DNA of 42,950 nt, taken from contig PBPH01000045.1 of assembly GCA_002725475.1 (NCBI GenBank), positions 1 to 42,950 on the forward strand, given 5' to 3'. A program made the translations under genes and the position numbers. Below the pieces are notes generated by a model, which was not told where the DNA came from, did not search any database, and saw nothing but the letters and a program-made list of their open reading frames with translations. This document shows, in pieces, positions 7,661 to 17,700 of the stretch (within the stretch, counting starts at the first letter, position 1; the number at the start of each line of letters is the position of its first letter). Origin of the DNA: Methanobacteriota archaeon. GTDB lineage: Archaea; Thermoplasmatota; Poseidoniia; Poseidoniales; Thalassarchaeaceae.

Positions 7661-8575
7661 TTAGGCAACACGCTCCGTAACTCGAACATTATCTGCTCGC
7701 ATTGTAATTGGGATGGGGACAGCCGCTTCGAACAGTTCAACTGTAACTTCTTCCTTTCCTTCAGAAACGGCAGTCACACGTGCTCTATTGCCCTTGAAAT
7801 GACCAACTCTAATTTCTACAATACTTCCTACTTCAATTCCTGCTGTAGCAGATTTTGGCTCGAGATAATTCGAGACAACATGAAATGGTGCTTCCCCCGG
7901 TAAAACCTTGGAACAACCTCGCATGGGCGTAGTAACTCCGCCTGCTCTGCCAATTAATTTCTCAACGTAGTGTTTTGCGCTAGCCTCAACAAAAATGTAA
8001 CCTCGCATCATTTGAGGATGAATCACTGAGAAAACCTCGCCTTGAACATCTTGCAAAGATCCAGTCCCAGATAATCTGGCACGAATTTCGTTTGCTATTT
8101 TTTGCTCTTGACCAATAGTGGTCTTGAGCATGAATAGGAATGCAGAAACGTCACCGTACATTTCCCCTAATTGGGGCACTGCCGCTCTCTCTTGCATGAC
8201 ACTTACATCGTCTGCCCCCTCAACTTCATCCGGGCTGAGTACATTGACAAATCCAGGATCTACCCAAACAGTATCATTATACAGTGATCGAGGAATAACC
8301 TCATTTGTTGTAGTAGTAATTAGAATTGGAGTTACATCATTTAATCTATTACCAAATTCGATACCACGTGGCTCACCCATTCTCACAAATGTAAGTGAAT
8401 CAGTGGGTATTGCGGTTGCTTCTTCAACTCTAGTTAGTACATGATCGACATCATTAGCGTCACCTACTCCATAGACTCCATCCCACATTCCATTGAAATC
8501 ACTCACTTCATCAGAGCGTTTCATCAGAAGCACCTTGTCAGCGTGGCGAATGAATACGATAAACCCATCAGACAT
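7661..8575 (-). CDS. spt5: Spt5/NusG transcription elongation factor with N-terminal Nudix-like domain
   Basis: 304 residues from the ATG at 8575, chosen because GGAGGT lies six bases upstream; a start 12 codons earlier would overlap secE. Residues ~145-240 are the NGN domain (MLKTTIGQEQKIANEI, MMRGYIFVEA) and ~245-300 the KOW domain (VEIRVGHFKGNRARVTAV, LFEAAVPIPITM), giving a complete archaeal Spt5. Residues 1-~125 are extra and look like a Nudix fold: FIVFIRHADKVLLMKRS, then DFNGMWDGVYGVGD, then TRVEEATAI where the Nudix box REUxEExGU should be, then MGEPRGIEF and a WVDP motif near the end. The box is degenerate, so catalysis is doubtful. Spt5 with Spt4 clamps RNA polymerase and increases processivity. 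Confidence 0.93.
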   Translation of the reverse strand: MSDGFIVFIRHADKVLLMKRSDEVSDFNGMWDGVYGVGDANDVDHVLTRVEEATAIPTDSLTFVRMGEPRGIEFGNRLNDVTPILITTTTNEVIPRSLYNDTVWVDPGFVNVLSPDEVEGADDVSVMQERAAVPQLGEMYGDVSAFLFMLKTTIGQEQKIANEIRARLSGTGSLQDVQGEVFSVIHPQMMRGYIFVEASAKHYVEKLIGRAGGVTTPMRGCSKVLPGEAPFHVVSNYLEPKSATAGIEVGSIVEIRVGHFKGNRARVTAVSEGKEEVTVELFEAAVPIPITMRADNVRVTERVA

Positions 8576-8600
8576 TTTCAGACCTCCAATAATTAGTATT

Positions 8601-8864
8601 TCAACCGACAAGCCATCCGAAGAATTTTGGTAGTTCAGTATCCATTAACCAGAGCATTACAAATCCGATGAAGCCTAGCACGAACATACCAATTCCACAT
8701 ACCCATACAGTTTGCTTGAATTCAGCCTTAGATGGTTTGCGAGCCATTCTCAAGATACGTGCCCAAGAACCCCTTCCAAAACTTCGAACCCAAGACTCAA
8801 ATTGGTCTTGTCTAGCTTGAACCCTTTCCTCAAAGGACTTGCTGGTTGACTCTGGACTGGACAT
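8601..8864 (-). CDS. secE: Preprotein translocase subunit SecE (Sec61-gamma)
   Basis: 87 residues. A soluble N-terminal part (~45 residues) leads to the amphipathic helix WARILRMARKPSKAEFKQ, which is diagnostic for SecE/Sec61-gamma. A single membrane helix follows (about 52-75). The extension before the amphipathic helix is longer than in most archaeal SecE proteins, which are about 60 residues. The order ftsZ-secE-spt5-rpl11 is the standard archaeal arrangement. The start is within a structured leader (see 8868-8901). Confidence 0.93.
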   Translation of the reverse strand: MSSPESTSKSFEERVQARQDQFESWVRSFGRGSWARILRMARKPSKAEFKQTVWVCGIGMFVLGFIGFVMLWLMDTELPKFFGWLVG

Positions 8865-8867
8865 GGC

Positions 8868-8901
8868 TGAACCCCTATAGGGTTCATGCCGACATAGGGG
8901 T
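8868..8901 (-). promoter_or_regulatory. secE leader with two mutually exclusive stems over the ribosome binding site
   Basis: In the direction of transcription, the segment ATAGGGGTTCA (8868-8878) contains the SD-like AGGGG, about eight bases before the secE ATG. It can pair with TGAACCC (complement of 8880-8886, a seven-pair stem with a short loop) or with ACCCCTAT (complement of 8894-8901, eight pairs). The two pairings exclude each other and both cover the SD-like run. Regulatory function is an inference. Confidence 0.4.
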
Positions 8902-8924
8902 CCTCTTTAACATCAGCGCTCAAT

Positions 8925-10061
8925 TCAATTGATGAATTCTAGACTCCGATTACGCATAGTTTGCATTTGTTGGTGAGCTGTTGCACCAAATATTTGCTGG
9001 CTTTTAACACCAGTCAAAACTAGCAGAACTCGTAACTCATTGCCCATATTTTCGTCTACAGTAGCGCCCCAAATGATTCTAGCGTAAGGATTGATGCGCT
9101 CACGAATTTCCTGGGCGCAACGCTCTGCTTCCCCAAGGGTTAGGGATGGTCCGCCAACGACATTGACCAAAGCTCCGCGAGCATCAGACACATCGATATC
9201 GAGTAATGGGGATGTTAGTGCCTCTATGGTTGCATCAATAGCCCTTTCAGCTCCAGTAGCTTCTCCAAGACCAATCATAGCCATCCCTCCACCATTTAGC
9301 ATCACACTTCGCAAATCTTCGAAGTCGAGATTAACCAGACCTTCTTTTGTAATCATTTCTGTAACGCCAGCAATCGAACGCATTAGTAATTCATCTGCTA
9401 CTCTGAATGCCGCTTCTATTGGCAAATCTCTAACTCCATCTACTTCAAGCAATTTTTCATTTGGCAATACCACTACTGTGTCACAAACTTCCCTTAATCT
9501 TTCAAGACCCCATTCAGCATTTTGCCTACGTAGAGTACCTTCGGAAGCGAATGGGTAAGTAACCACGGCTATAGTAAGGGCTCCAGATGCTTTTGCTAAA
9601 CGAGCCATAACATGTGCAGAGCCTGTTCCTGTTCCACCGCCAAGTCCGGTAGTAACAAACGCCAAATCACAGTCACTCACTATATTTGTTAGAGTTCTTT
9701 CAGATTCATAAGCAGCCTTCTCTCCTTTCTCAGGGTCTCCACCTGCACCCCGGCCACGTGCAGTTCTACCAATGAGTATCTTCTTTTCAATCCTTGAGCG
9801 AAGTAGATGCTGCGCATCCGTATTCACTGCATAACCAGAGATGTGATCACCTTCCAGCAATCCTTCATCCGATAGGCGTTGAACGGTATTGGAACCACAA
9901 CCGCCACATCCGAATACTCTAATTCTTGGTGCAAGACTAGCCAGCAATTCGACCAATTCTTCGTCTCCAGGAACGGTTTCTATACCATCAACAGGTTCCT
10001 GTTCTTCGGATGAAACTTCAGTTTCTTGCAGTTCTAACACACGGTCAATCAAATGGCGCAT
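8925..10061 (-). CDS. ftsZ: Cell division protein FtsZ
   Basis: 378 residues. A ~45-residue acidic extension precedes the GTPase domain. The first nucleotide-binding segment is FGCGGCGSNTV (about 50-60), and the tubulin signature GGGTGTGSA is at about 141-149. NLDFEDLRSVM supplies the T7 loop acidic residues for GTP hydrolysis in the adjoining subunit. The C-terminal domain (GPSLTLGEAERCAQEI, NPYARIIWGATVDENMGN) is complete. It ends shortly after the globular domain, without a long C-terminal linker. The ATG follows GAGGCTGACGTC. FtsZ polymerises at mid-cell, and placing it ahead of secE is normal for euryarchaea. Confidence 0.97.
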   Translation of the reverse strand: MRHLIDRVLELQETEVSSEEQEPVDGIETVPGDEELVELLASLAPRIRVFGCGGCGSNTVQRLSDEGLLEGDHISGYAVNTDAQHLLRSRIEKKILIGRTARGRGAGGDPEKGEKAAYESERTLTNIVSDCDLAFVTTGLGGGTGTGSAHVMARLAKASGALTIAVVTYPFASEGTLRRQNAEWGLERLREVCDTVVVLPNEKLLEVDGVRDLPIEAAFRVADELLMRSIAGVTEMITKEGLVNLDFEDLRSVMLNGGGMAMIGLGEATGAERAIDATIEALTSPLLDIDVSDARGALVNVVGGPSLTLGEAERCAQEIRERINPYARIIWGATVDENMGNELRVLLVLTGVKSQQIFGATAHQQMQTMRNRSLEFIN

Positions 10062-10215
10062 GACGTCAGCCTCACTGAAGTACGCTTAACCTTGACGCTG
10101 ACAAAGTGGTCTTGCAAGCATGTTATTAGACATCTTTACAATAACCGAAATCGATAATTACCCTCATTTTCAAGGGGATTTGTACCGAAGTTCAAAGTGG
10201 TAGCGGTGGTCAGCA
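10062..10215. promoter_or_regulatory. Divergent intergenic region between ftsZ and a giant surface protein gene
   Basis: This 154-base gap separates two outward-facing genes and must contain promoters for both. AT-rich stretches around 10130-10165 (ACAATAACCG, GATAATTACC) could serve as TATA-like elements. No clear operator or conserved palindrome was seen. Confidence 0.3.
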
Positions 10216-13200
10216 GTGTTGATGAAGAATCGGGCGGTGTCATTGGTCTTGCTTTTACTCACCTCGACTTTTCTCTCGTTAATTCCATTGGATAGAGAAT
10301 TGAGCGAGTTAGAATTAATTGCGGAAACTGGTGCTAGTCAATGGAATTCTAATGATGAGCCAACCATTCAGAATGGTTGGTTTCCAGAGGTTTGGCAACC
10401 AGCAACAAAAGGCGCAGTATGGGATATAGATTTTAGTCCAGATGGAACAAAACTTGCTGCAGTTGAAATTTCCGACAACCGTCTATTTGTTTGGAATGTA
10501 AGTGACGGGCGAGTTCTACTTTGGATTCATCATTCCGACGCATTAGTTAATGTTGCTTGGCTATCCAATGATTGGGTATTGGTGGGCGATAATGGCATCA
10601 ATTGGTATTCGTATCAAGTTGTTGATGATGGCTCTTCAAAACCGAAAAACTCCACACAGATGAATTCGGGTCAATGGACGGATTCTTTGACAGGAACTTA
10701 TGATGGATGGCTCTGGGGCCTAGATGCTTCAATAATTAATTCAAAAGTTGTTTTCTGTGGTGATATTAATCATTTGAATATGGGCGGTGAAGTAGTAATA
10801 GCGGATATTTCGCACTTCATCGATGGCTCGCCAGCGAATGCACAAAATTTCTTTCCACAATATTGGGTTCCAGACTGCGCACTTTCTACGAATGGAGCTA
10901 CGGTAGCCGCTCTTGGCAGAAACATGACATCAACAGGTGGTAATGTTTCATTTCGAGATGTAGTATATGGCATTGGGTCGAATAACGGTAGTCTTCTTTG
11001 GGAGCGGCATGTAGCGGGCCCTAATTCTACAGCCTGGGCAATTACTTGGGAGCCAGGAGGTGGTAGTTACACAATTGCCTATAATCACCCATCTCCATCC
11101 CAACCCGGTCATTGGGAAGGTGTAGCATCTTCATATGCTGAAAGCGACGGAACTTTGTTTTGGTATTCCCCAATCCCTCAGAATGTTAGTAGTCTTGCGT
11201 GGCTTCCAGATGGTTCTTATCTTACAGTTGGATTATATGATCCTGGTAAAGTTTCCATTATCAATACCGCAGGCCAAGTTCAAACCGACTTTGGTTGGCA
11301 CTCTGTAATTTCAAACAATACTGGACAACCAGAAGATGTCAAAGCAGTAGCGACCGCGACTATATCTTCCTCGACAACCGCCAATCAATTGATTGCTTCA
11401 GCTGGTAAAGATGGTGGAGTGGAAATTTGGAAAGCTGACACCTCTAATTTTGAAATTCTTCCCTACCGTAGATTCGGTCCTAAATTAGTCAGAGAAATTT
11501 CGATATCCCCTAATCAAGACATGATTGCGATTGCTGAGTCATCAGGAACTTTAACAATTCGTTCAGGGACAAATGGTTCAATTCTGTCCCAATGTTTTCA
11601 CCCTGAATTTGGACAAGTAGTTTATTCAATTCCATTTGCAAAATCCGTAGGTTGGCAGCAATTCAACGAAGCATATGTAGGGTTTAGTGATGGCGTGATG
11701 ATGGCATGCAATTTAATGGGTAAATTTGCTTGGTTATTTGATTTAAGACAACATCAGACAGTGGGGGCATTTGGTAGAATTGACATTCATCCTCAATCGC
11801 CATATGCGGCTATATCTTGGTCATCTAACACAACTAACACAAATTTAGACGGACATATTGCAATCATTGACCCCTATTCTGGACAATTTCTCAAGGAATG
11901 GCAGTATGCTGAATCTCATTGGACAGTTTTGTTCAATGCTAACGGAAATTTGCTAGCATCAGCTAGCCAATCAGGGGCAGTTAGGTTTTGGAATACTAGT
12001 GATACTCAACCTCAAAATTGGTTTGACGAAGGATCACCGTATTCTCACAATGGATATGTTGGTGTTACAAGTTGGCTACCCGGTGTTGATATGTTGATAT
12101 CAGCAGGATGGGATAAAGAGATGATAATCTGGGATGTTATGTCTCAAACACAGATGCAATCAACAACTCTGATGCCCGAGCCATTTTCAGTCACCCCACT
12201 AATTGTTGAAGGGGTTATGGCTGTTGGAACTGGCGATGCCTCAACATCTTTACAAGGACAAATCGAATTTTATGATTTACAAAATAATACCCTTTCCAGT
12301 ACTTACGCTATTAATCACATTCCGCGTGGATTAGGTGAATTGTTTTCAGGCGACGCTCTTGCTCTAATGAACCACACGGGAACACTACTAATTTTGAAGA
12401 AAGATGCAGATGGTGATGGCTGGTTGGACTTAGAAGATGATTTCCCGAATGATCCAACACAACACTATGATGGCGATGGCGATGGTTGGGGTGATAATCA
12501 GAATTATCCCAATGGAGATGGTTGTCCTAATACGGTTGGAACGAGTACTCAGGATAGAAACGGATGTCCAGATAGTGATGGTGATGGATACAGTGATCCA
12601 GACTCATCGTGGCTTGCAAGTCCAAATGGTCTAGCAGATGCTTTTCCTAGCAACCCATCACAATGGTGGGACAGTGATGGTGATGGATATGGTGATCAGT
12701 ATTCATTTGAAATCGGAAATGATGGTTTTAGAATAGGAGAAGCCGGTGATGCCTTTCCAAATAATCCCTCTCAATTCCGTGATTTAGATGGTGATGGATG
12801 TGGTGATAACTATACCTATGGTAATGACAATGGTATGAGGATTAACGAAGCGGGCGATGCATTCATCTCAGATGCAACACAGTGCAATGATTTTGATGGT
12901 GATGGATACGGAGATAATTACACATTTGTCATTGGACAAGATGGTCTAAGAATAGAAAATGGAGATGCCTTTCCTACCGACCTTCTTGCATGGTCTGATA
13001 TTGATGGTGATGGTTGCCCAACAAATTCTGCAACAGGATTAACAATTGATTACTACCCAACAGATTCTCAATTTTGCAATGAAGATCTGCCCTTTTCCTT
13101 ACCTGAAAATTTGAATGCAATCATCACGAATTCTGAAAATCTTTGGCATGTACATATGACATGGTTATCTGCAGCAGAAAATACAGATTTGATTAGATTA

Positions 13201-13887
13201 GAAGTAGCTCTCACCGACAACGTATCATTACCAGGGGATTCAGATTATTTTTCAATTCAGGTTTGGACTACGATTACTCAAGTTGATGAAAATATTTCAG
13301 TTGATCCCGTAACAGGAATGAATAAAATTCACGTCCGTCTTACCGCAATTCCTGATGATGGGAGTTCATTGAGCAAAAACTGGTCAGCTATTTGGGTTGA
13401 TGTAAATATTAATGATCCAATTGAGAATACTTCCGAGAACAATAACAATCCAAACATTGACAGTGATGGGGATGGATTGATTGATTCAACAGACAATTGT
13501 CCAAATGACGTAGGGCCAACAGATAATCAGGGCTGTCCAATTATTTACGATGACACGACAAGTAACCAAAACGGTAGTGATGGGAATAAAGATACTGAGG
13601 AAACATCTCCACTTTGGTATATTGCAATTTTAATTGGCATCTGTGCTCTATTAGTTCTAATATTAATGGCAGTTAGGTACAATAGGAGAACTGATGAAAT
13701 TGTAGAAGGAGCATATTCGATGTCTCAATCAAACTCGTTTGCCCCACCATCCGTTCCTCCTTCACCAACGATGCATCCTCCTTGCAAGGCGTGTGGTGGT
13801 TTTGTTCAAGAGGTGATGCACCAGGGCAATCTATGGACATGGTGTCCATCATGCAGTGAATGGCAGGATTTTCTTGGAAAAAAATAA
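10216..13887 (+). CDS. Giant secreted beta-propeller / DxDGDG-repeat protein with C-terminal membrane helix and zinc ribbon
   Basis: 1223 residues. The start is GTG 10216 (GGTGGT five bases upstream) or ATG 10222. A signal peptide (about residues 3-22) is followed by a WD40/PQQ-like beta-propeller region (~50-720) with recurrent blades such as VWDIDFSPDGTKLAAV, LASASQSGAVRFWNTSD and SWLPGVDMLISAGWDKEMIIWD. At ~730-930 come calcium-binding thrombospondin type 3-like repeats (DADGDGWLD, DSDGDGYGD), then a beta-sandwich-like segment and one more repeat at ~1083. A membrane helix lies at ~1135-1154, followed by a Pro/Ser-rich linker and a cytoplasmic-side zinc ribbon with CKACGG and WCPSC (C1190, C1193, C1210, C1213). 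It is probably displayed on the cell surface. A cytoplasmic zinc ribbon after such an ectodomain is unusual. Confidence 0.85.
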   Translation: MLMKNRAVSLVLLLLTSTFLSLIPLDRELSELELIAETGASQWNSNDEPTIQNGWFPEVWQPATKGAVWDIDFSPDGTKLAAVEISDNRLFVWNVSDGRVLLWIHHSDALVNVAWLSNDWVLVGDNGINWYSYQVVDDGSSKPKNSTQMNSGQWTDSLTGTYDGWLWGLDASIINSKVVFCGDINHLNMGGEVVIADISHFIDGSPANAQNFFPQYWVPDCALSTNGATVAALGRNMTSTGGNVSFRDVVYGIGSNNGSLLWERHVAGPNSTAWAITWEPGGGSYTIAYNHPSPSQPGHWEGVASSYAESDGTLFWYSPIPQNVSSLAWLPDGSYLTVGLYDPGKVSIINTAGQVQTDFGWHSVISNNTGQPEDVKAVATATISSSTTANQLIASAGKDGGVEIWKADTSNFEILPYRRFGPKLVREISISPNQDMIAIAESSGTLTIRSGTNGSILSQCFHPEFGQVVYSIPFAKSVGWQQFNEAYVGFSDGVMMACNLMGKFAWLFDLRQHQTVGAFGRIDIHPQSPYAAISWSSNTTNTNLDGHIAIIDPYSGQFLKEWQYAESHWTVLFNANGNLLASASQSGAVRFWNTSDTQPQNWFDEGSPYSHNGYVGVTSWLPGVDMLISAGWDKEMIIWDVMSQTQMQSTTLMPEPFSVTPLIVEGVMAVGTGDASTSLQGQIEFYDLQNNTLSSTYAINHIPRGLGELFSGDALALMNHTGTLLILKKDADGDGWLDLEDDFPNDPTQHYDGDGDGWGDNQNYPNGDGCPNTVGTSTQDRNGCPDSDGDGYSDPDSSWLASPNGLADAFPSNPSQWWDSDGDGYGDQYSFEIGNDGFRIGEAGDAFPNNPSQFRDLDGDGCGDNYTYGNDNGMRINEAGDAFISDATQCNDFDGDGYGDNYTFVIGQDGLRIENGDAFPTDLLAWSDIDGDGCPTNSATGLTIDYYPTDSQFCNEDLPFSLPENLNAIITNSENLWHVHMTWLSAAENTDLIRLEVALTDNVSLPGDSDYFSIQVWTTITQVDENISVDPVTGMNKIHVRLTAIPDDGSSLSKNWSAIWVDVNINDPIENTSENNNNPNIDSDGDGLIDSTDNCPNDVGPTDNQGCPIIYDDTTSNQNGSDGNKDTEETSPLWYIAILIGICALLVLILMAVRYNRRTDEIVEGAYSMSQSNSFAPPSVPPSPTMHPPCKACGGFVQEVMHQGNLWTWCPSCSEWQDFLGKK

Positions 13888-13896
13888 CTACAATAA

Positions 13897-14700
13897 TTAG
13901 CGACTTGATTGAGAATATTCATGATAGTCTACAGTAGGTTGTAGTGAATCAATAGCAGATTGAAGACGTGCATTGGCAGCTTGTTCTCCACTCTCTATCG
14001 CGGCTTTTTGGGAATTGAGAGAGGCAAGCCTTCTTGCTAGACTTTCGGCGACATTTTTATTTAATCCAGAAGACGGTTGAACCCATCTTTCAAGAGAAGA
14101 AGCAATTCTCTGATAAGAAGTTGTAAGCCCATTATCTGAAATTAGAACAAACTCATTTTGTTCTCGCGAAAGTGGCCCAATAGATTCAAGAGTTTTGTCA
14201 AGTGATTTGGCTACCTTTGTGGCTTTTTTCAAGTTCCCTTTACATTTTTCATATGCCTCTATTGACAACAGATGTGCCTCAATATGACCCGCATTTGCGG
14301 CCCTCGAGAAACATTTGATAGATTTACGTAATTTATTGAATTGAAGAAATACTCTCCCCATTTGTATTTGATCTTGTAATTTCAAAATAGTTTGCTCTTG
14401 TGTAATTGGTAATCCACTTTTTCCTCTAAATCCATCTAACGACCTAACCTCCTTTTTGAGCTTCTTTGTGGCATTTAGGCACTTTTTCCATTTTTGTCGA
14501 ATTTCAAGAATATTGGCATAGTCTCTCAATGCAAGAACCAATAATTCTTGATTTTCCAGAGTTCTATTTTTACTCGACCATTTTGAAAGTAATAAATTTG
14601 TAAGTTCTTCAGCCATTACTTCAGCAATTTCAAGCCTACCATCTGCTACATAATGGCGTAATTGGTTTAGGACTTTGACAGGATCATCCATGCCAAACAT
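13897..14700 (-). CDS. Helical-repeat (TPR-like) hypothetical protein
   Basis: 267 residues from the ATG at 14700, preferred over an in-frame TTG at 14712 because GAGGGATAGT precedes it directly. The whole protein is predicted helical by composition. Pairs of amphipathic helices (VLNQLRHYVADGRLEIAEVM, GRVFLQFNKLRKSIKCFSRA, AHLLSIEAYEKCKGNLKKAT) suggest TPR-like repeats. It is basic and has no signal peptide or membrane segment, so it is probably a cytoplasmic scaffold. It follows the 1057-residue surface protein gene on the same strand after 74 bases, and its end is convergent with the 1223-residue protein gene, 9 bases away. Specific function is unknown. Confidence 0.6.
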   Translation of the reverse strand: MFGMDDPVKVLNQLRHYVADGRLEIAEVMAEELTNLLLSKWSSKNRTLENQELLVLALRDYANILEIRQKWKKCLNATKKLKKEVRSLDGFRGKSGLPITQEQTILKLQDQIQMGRVFLQFNKLRKSIKCFSRAANAGHIEAHLLSIEAYEKCKGNLKKATKVAKSLDKTLESIGPLSREQNEFVLISDNGLTTSYQRIASSLERWVQPSSGLNKNVAESLARRLASLNSQKAAIESGEQAANARLQSAIDSLQPTVDYHEYSQSSR

Positions 14701-14774
14701 ACTATCCCTCAATTATCCAGACGAGTCATCGTCCATTATCACTCCTATCATTTGATAGGTTTAGTTGAATGAAA

Positions 14775-17700
14775 TCATTTCTTACGCTTGACAACTTTAC
14801 GCTTAACTGATTTGCCACTCTTTGAAGGTCTTCTTCTCTTCTTTTCCTTCTTTGGTTCATCATCATCATCATCATCATCCCAATCGTCATCATCATCATC
14901 ATCATCATCGAAATCATCATCTTCGACAACTTTCTTCTCTTTCTTTGATTTTCGACGCTTCTTCTTTTGATTATCATCAGAACTGAAAGGGTCATCATCG
15001 CTGTCTAATTGTTTGGTTGCTTTCGGTGCTGCTTCAAGCTCAGCCAGCCCAGCATCGGCAGCGGCGGCACTATCTCCGCCCCCTCCTCCCATGAATTCGA
15101 GCATCCAATCATCTTCCTCGTCGTACTCATCATCATCATCCTTTTTCTTCTTTTTAGAGGGGTCCTGAGCTGCTAGAACACCTAACAATATGGCAAACAG
15201 AAGTAATAGAACATTGAAGGCTGCTACTGCAATGATAATGATATATGGTGGGCTAGTCAAATCTGGAGCAGCTTCTGGTTCAACAGTCTCTTCATCAAAT
15301 GGTTTGGTTCCACTTTCACAGAAAGTCATGCCACTGAGATTTTCATAACAGTGATCAACATAGAATGTGCCAACAAAATTTCTTTCATTTCCAGCAGTAT
15401 CTACGGCATGAATTTCGATTCTGTGATTACCTGGTTCAACGAACGTAGCGGAAGGTTCTTTCATATCGAAAATCAATGTGTTGCTTTCTACATCCATCGG
15501 TGTGACATCATTCACTAATTCCCATTCAGAAGGAATTTCATAGAATTCACGAACATCCACGAGTCTGAATTTAACTTCGACTAGGGCAACATCATCAGTC
15601 ACAACCCCATGAATTCTAACATCATCTCCATACAGGTATTTGCTACTTGATGATGGAGCAAAAAGTTCGATAGTTGGTGCAATAGAGTCTATTGACCAAT
15701 TGCTCCAACTCAATGTTTGAGAATTACCAACATCATCGATTAAGGTTGCTTCCACACACAACTCTGTAGTCTCCATTCCACTAGGAATCGGGAAATCCCA
15801 AATAAAGTGAGTATCAGAACTTAGGAAAGGAGTGGCTCTAGTTATTTCATTTTCAGGAGTAAATGTGCTTCCTTGAATATTGTCATAGTCACAAGTATGT
15901 ACATGAAGTAGTGGGAATTCAGCCAGAGGTTCATTACTGAAAATGCTCAAGCGATAGTCTCCACCTTTTAGAGCTCCATTCGCAACCCCATCTTCACCTT
16001 CAAGACCTATCAAAATTTCAGCACTTGCCCCCGTGGTATCTTCGTGTACTAACCATGTGTTTGAATTGTTTAGTAGAGAATCACGAGAATTGCCCCAATC
16101 ATCAGCAATAATCAATGCATACCAAGTGTATCTGTCGAGGTTTGAAGGGAGATAAATCTCCTGGACTACAGTAGTTTCCGCTGGGTGTGGTTCATAGTTA
16201 TGAATCAAAATTTCCCAACCAGCATCGTCAGAAATATTTCCAGTTTCATTGTCGGCGAATGGAACACCAAGATGTCTCCAAAGAGTATATGTTTCACCTT
16301 CCTCTGCTAGTGAATTGATCCAAGAGAGAATTACCTTATTTTGGCCACCATGTAATATTGGTAGAGCAAGTTGAACAGGTGCAGGTGCAAGTGTGTCTTC
16401 ATTGACTGCCAGTAAGATACAGTTTTGTTGGAATCTAGTGTCTTCAAACGTTGCACCAAGGTGGTTGTATCTTGTGACGGATGTAACGCAGTAGTAAGAA
16501 AGGCGATCTTTGTCTGGAGGAACTGGAACGTTGGCATACTGAACTCCGTCTGGTACCGTAGCAACTAGCGTAGCTTCAAGACTCAAGTTTGAAGACTCTG
16601 AAAGTCTAGTCCAAGCGTGCCAAACATGGTAGGATTCACCTTCAGCACCAACTTGATCAGTCCAAGAAACTCTAGTAACACCTCCACCGAGGTATTCTGC
16701 TTGAACGTTAGTTGGTTCAGCAATCCAGGGATCGAAAGCATTCTCCAATATTGGCCCATCTAATACAGAATTGTCGATCATACTATTGTGATTTCCTCGA
16801 GAATCAGCGATAGTAACAGCGTAGTAAGCATATCCAAGTGTTCCCCTCTCTACTTGGTAATCATATGTTTGAATTCCAGAAGGGACAGAAGCGATGTGTT
16901 CAACATATACATTTGAAGTATTGTTGAATTCAGTCCCGGATCTCCAAATATGATAAATGGCATTTGTCTCAAGAGTATTGTCGGTCCAGGTAATAGTTGT
17001 GTTTCCTGTACCACCTATTGGTTCAGCATTGAAAGTAGCATGAACACCGCCCAATAATAATCCAGGAGCCACATTATCTTCCCTTACAGGCCAGTTTGAA
17101 TCCATTGTATTGACTCCTCCTATGAAGCGAGTGTCTTCGTATCCAAGATAGAGATAAGTTACAGAATAGAAAGCATCTTCATCAGTGTTTGGAGGGACAT
17201 CGTAAGTAAAAGTTGAAACTCCTGCAGAAGCAGTTCCAACTAGAGTCTTAGGCAAGAAAGCCCAATTTTCTCTCGAAGCAGGCATTAGGTGTCGGTAAAT
17301 ATTGGATACATACGCGTTATCTCCAGACTCAAGAATACTGCCAGGTGATAGTTGATTAAGATTAATCCAATCAATTTTTGTTTGGCTAAGATCGGGATAA
17401 TATGTAGCATTGACAGAGAACGGGGCAGTAATGTCATGAGTAAATTCAAAAATTGGCATACCAATTTGCGAAACTCCTAGTTCCATATATGCAATCATGG
17501 TCCATGTACCATTCACTATGTCATGGTAATTAGTAGCAATTCCGTACCAAAATGTACCATTTTGAGATGGAGGCAGATTATATTCAAAGGTGTGGAATTG
17601 TCCAGGGCAACCTGATAATGGACCCACACAGGCAGAAACATTTCCAATGTATGGAACTTCACCATTGGCGATTGTCGTAGCGTTCATCTGCGCATCATGC

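Noticed and set aside
14726-14998. Met-rich open frame on the minus strand
   Set aside because: It is a frame shadow of the Asp/Lys-coding microsatellite in the 1057-residue protein.
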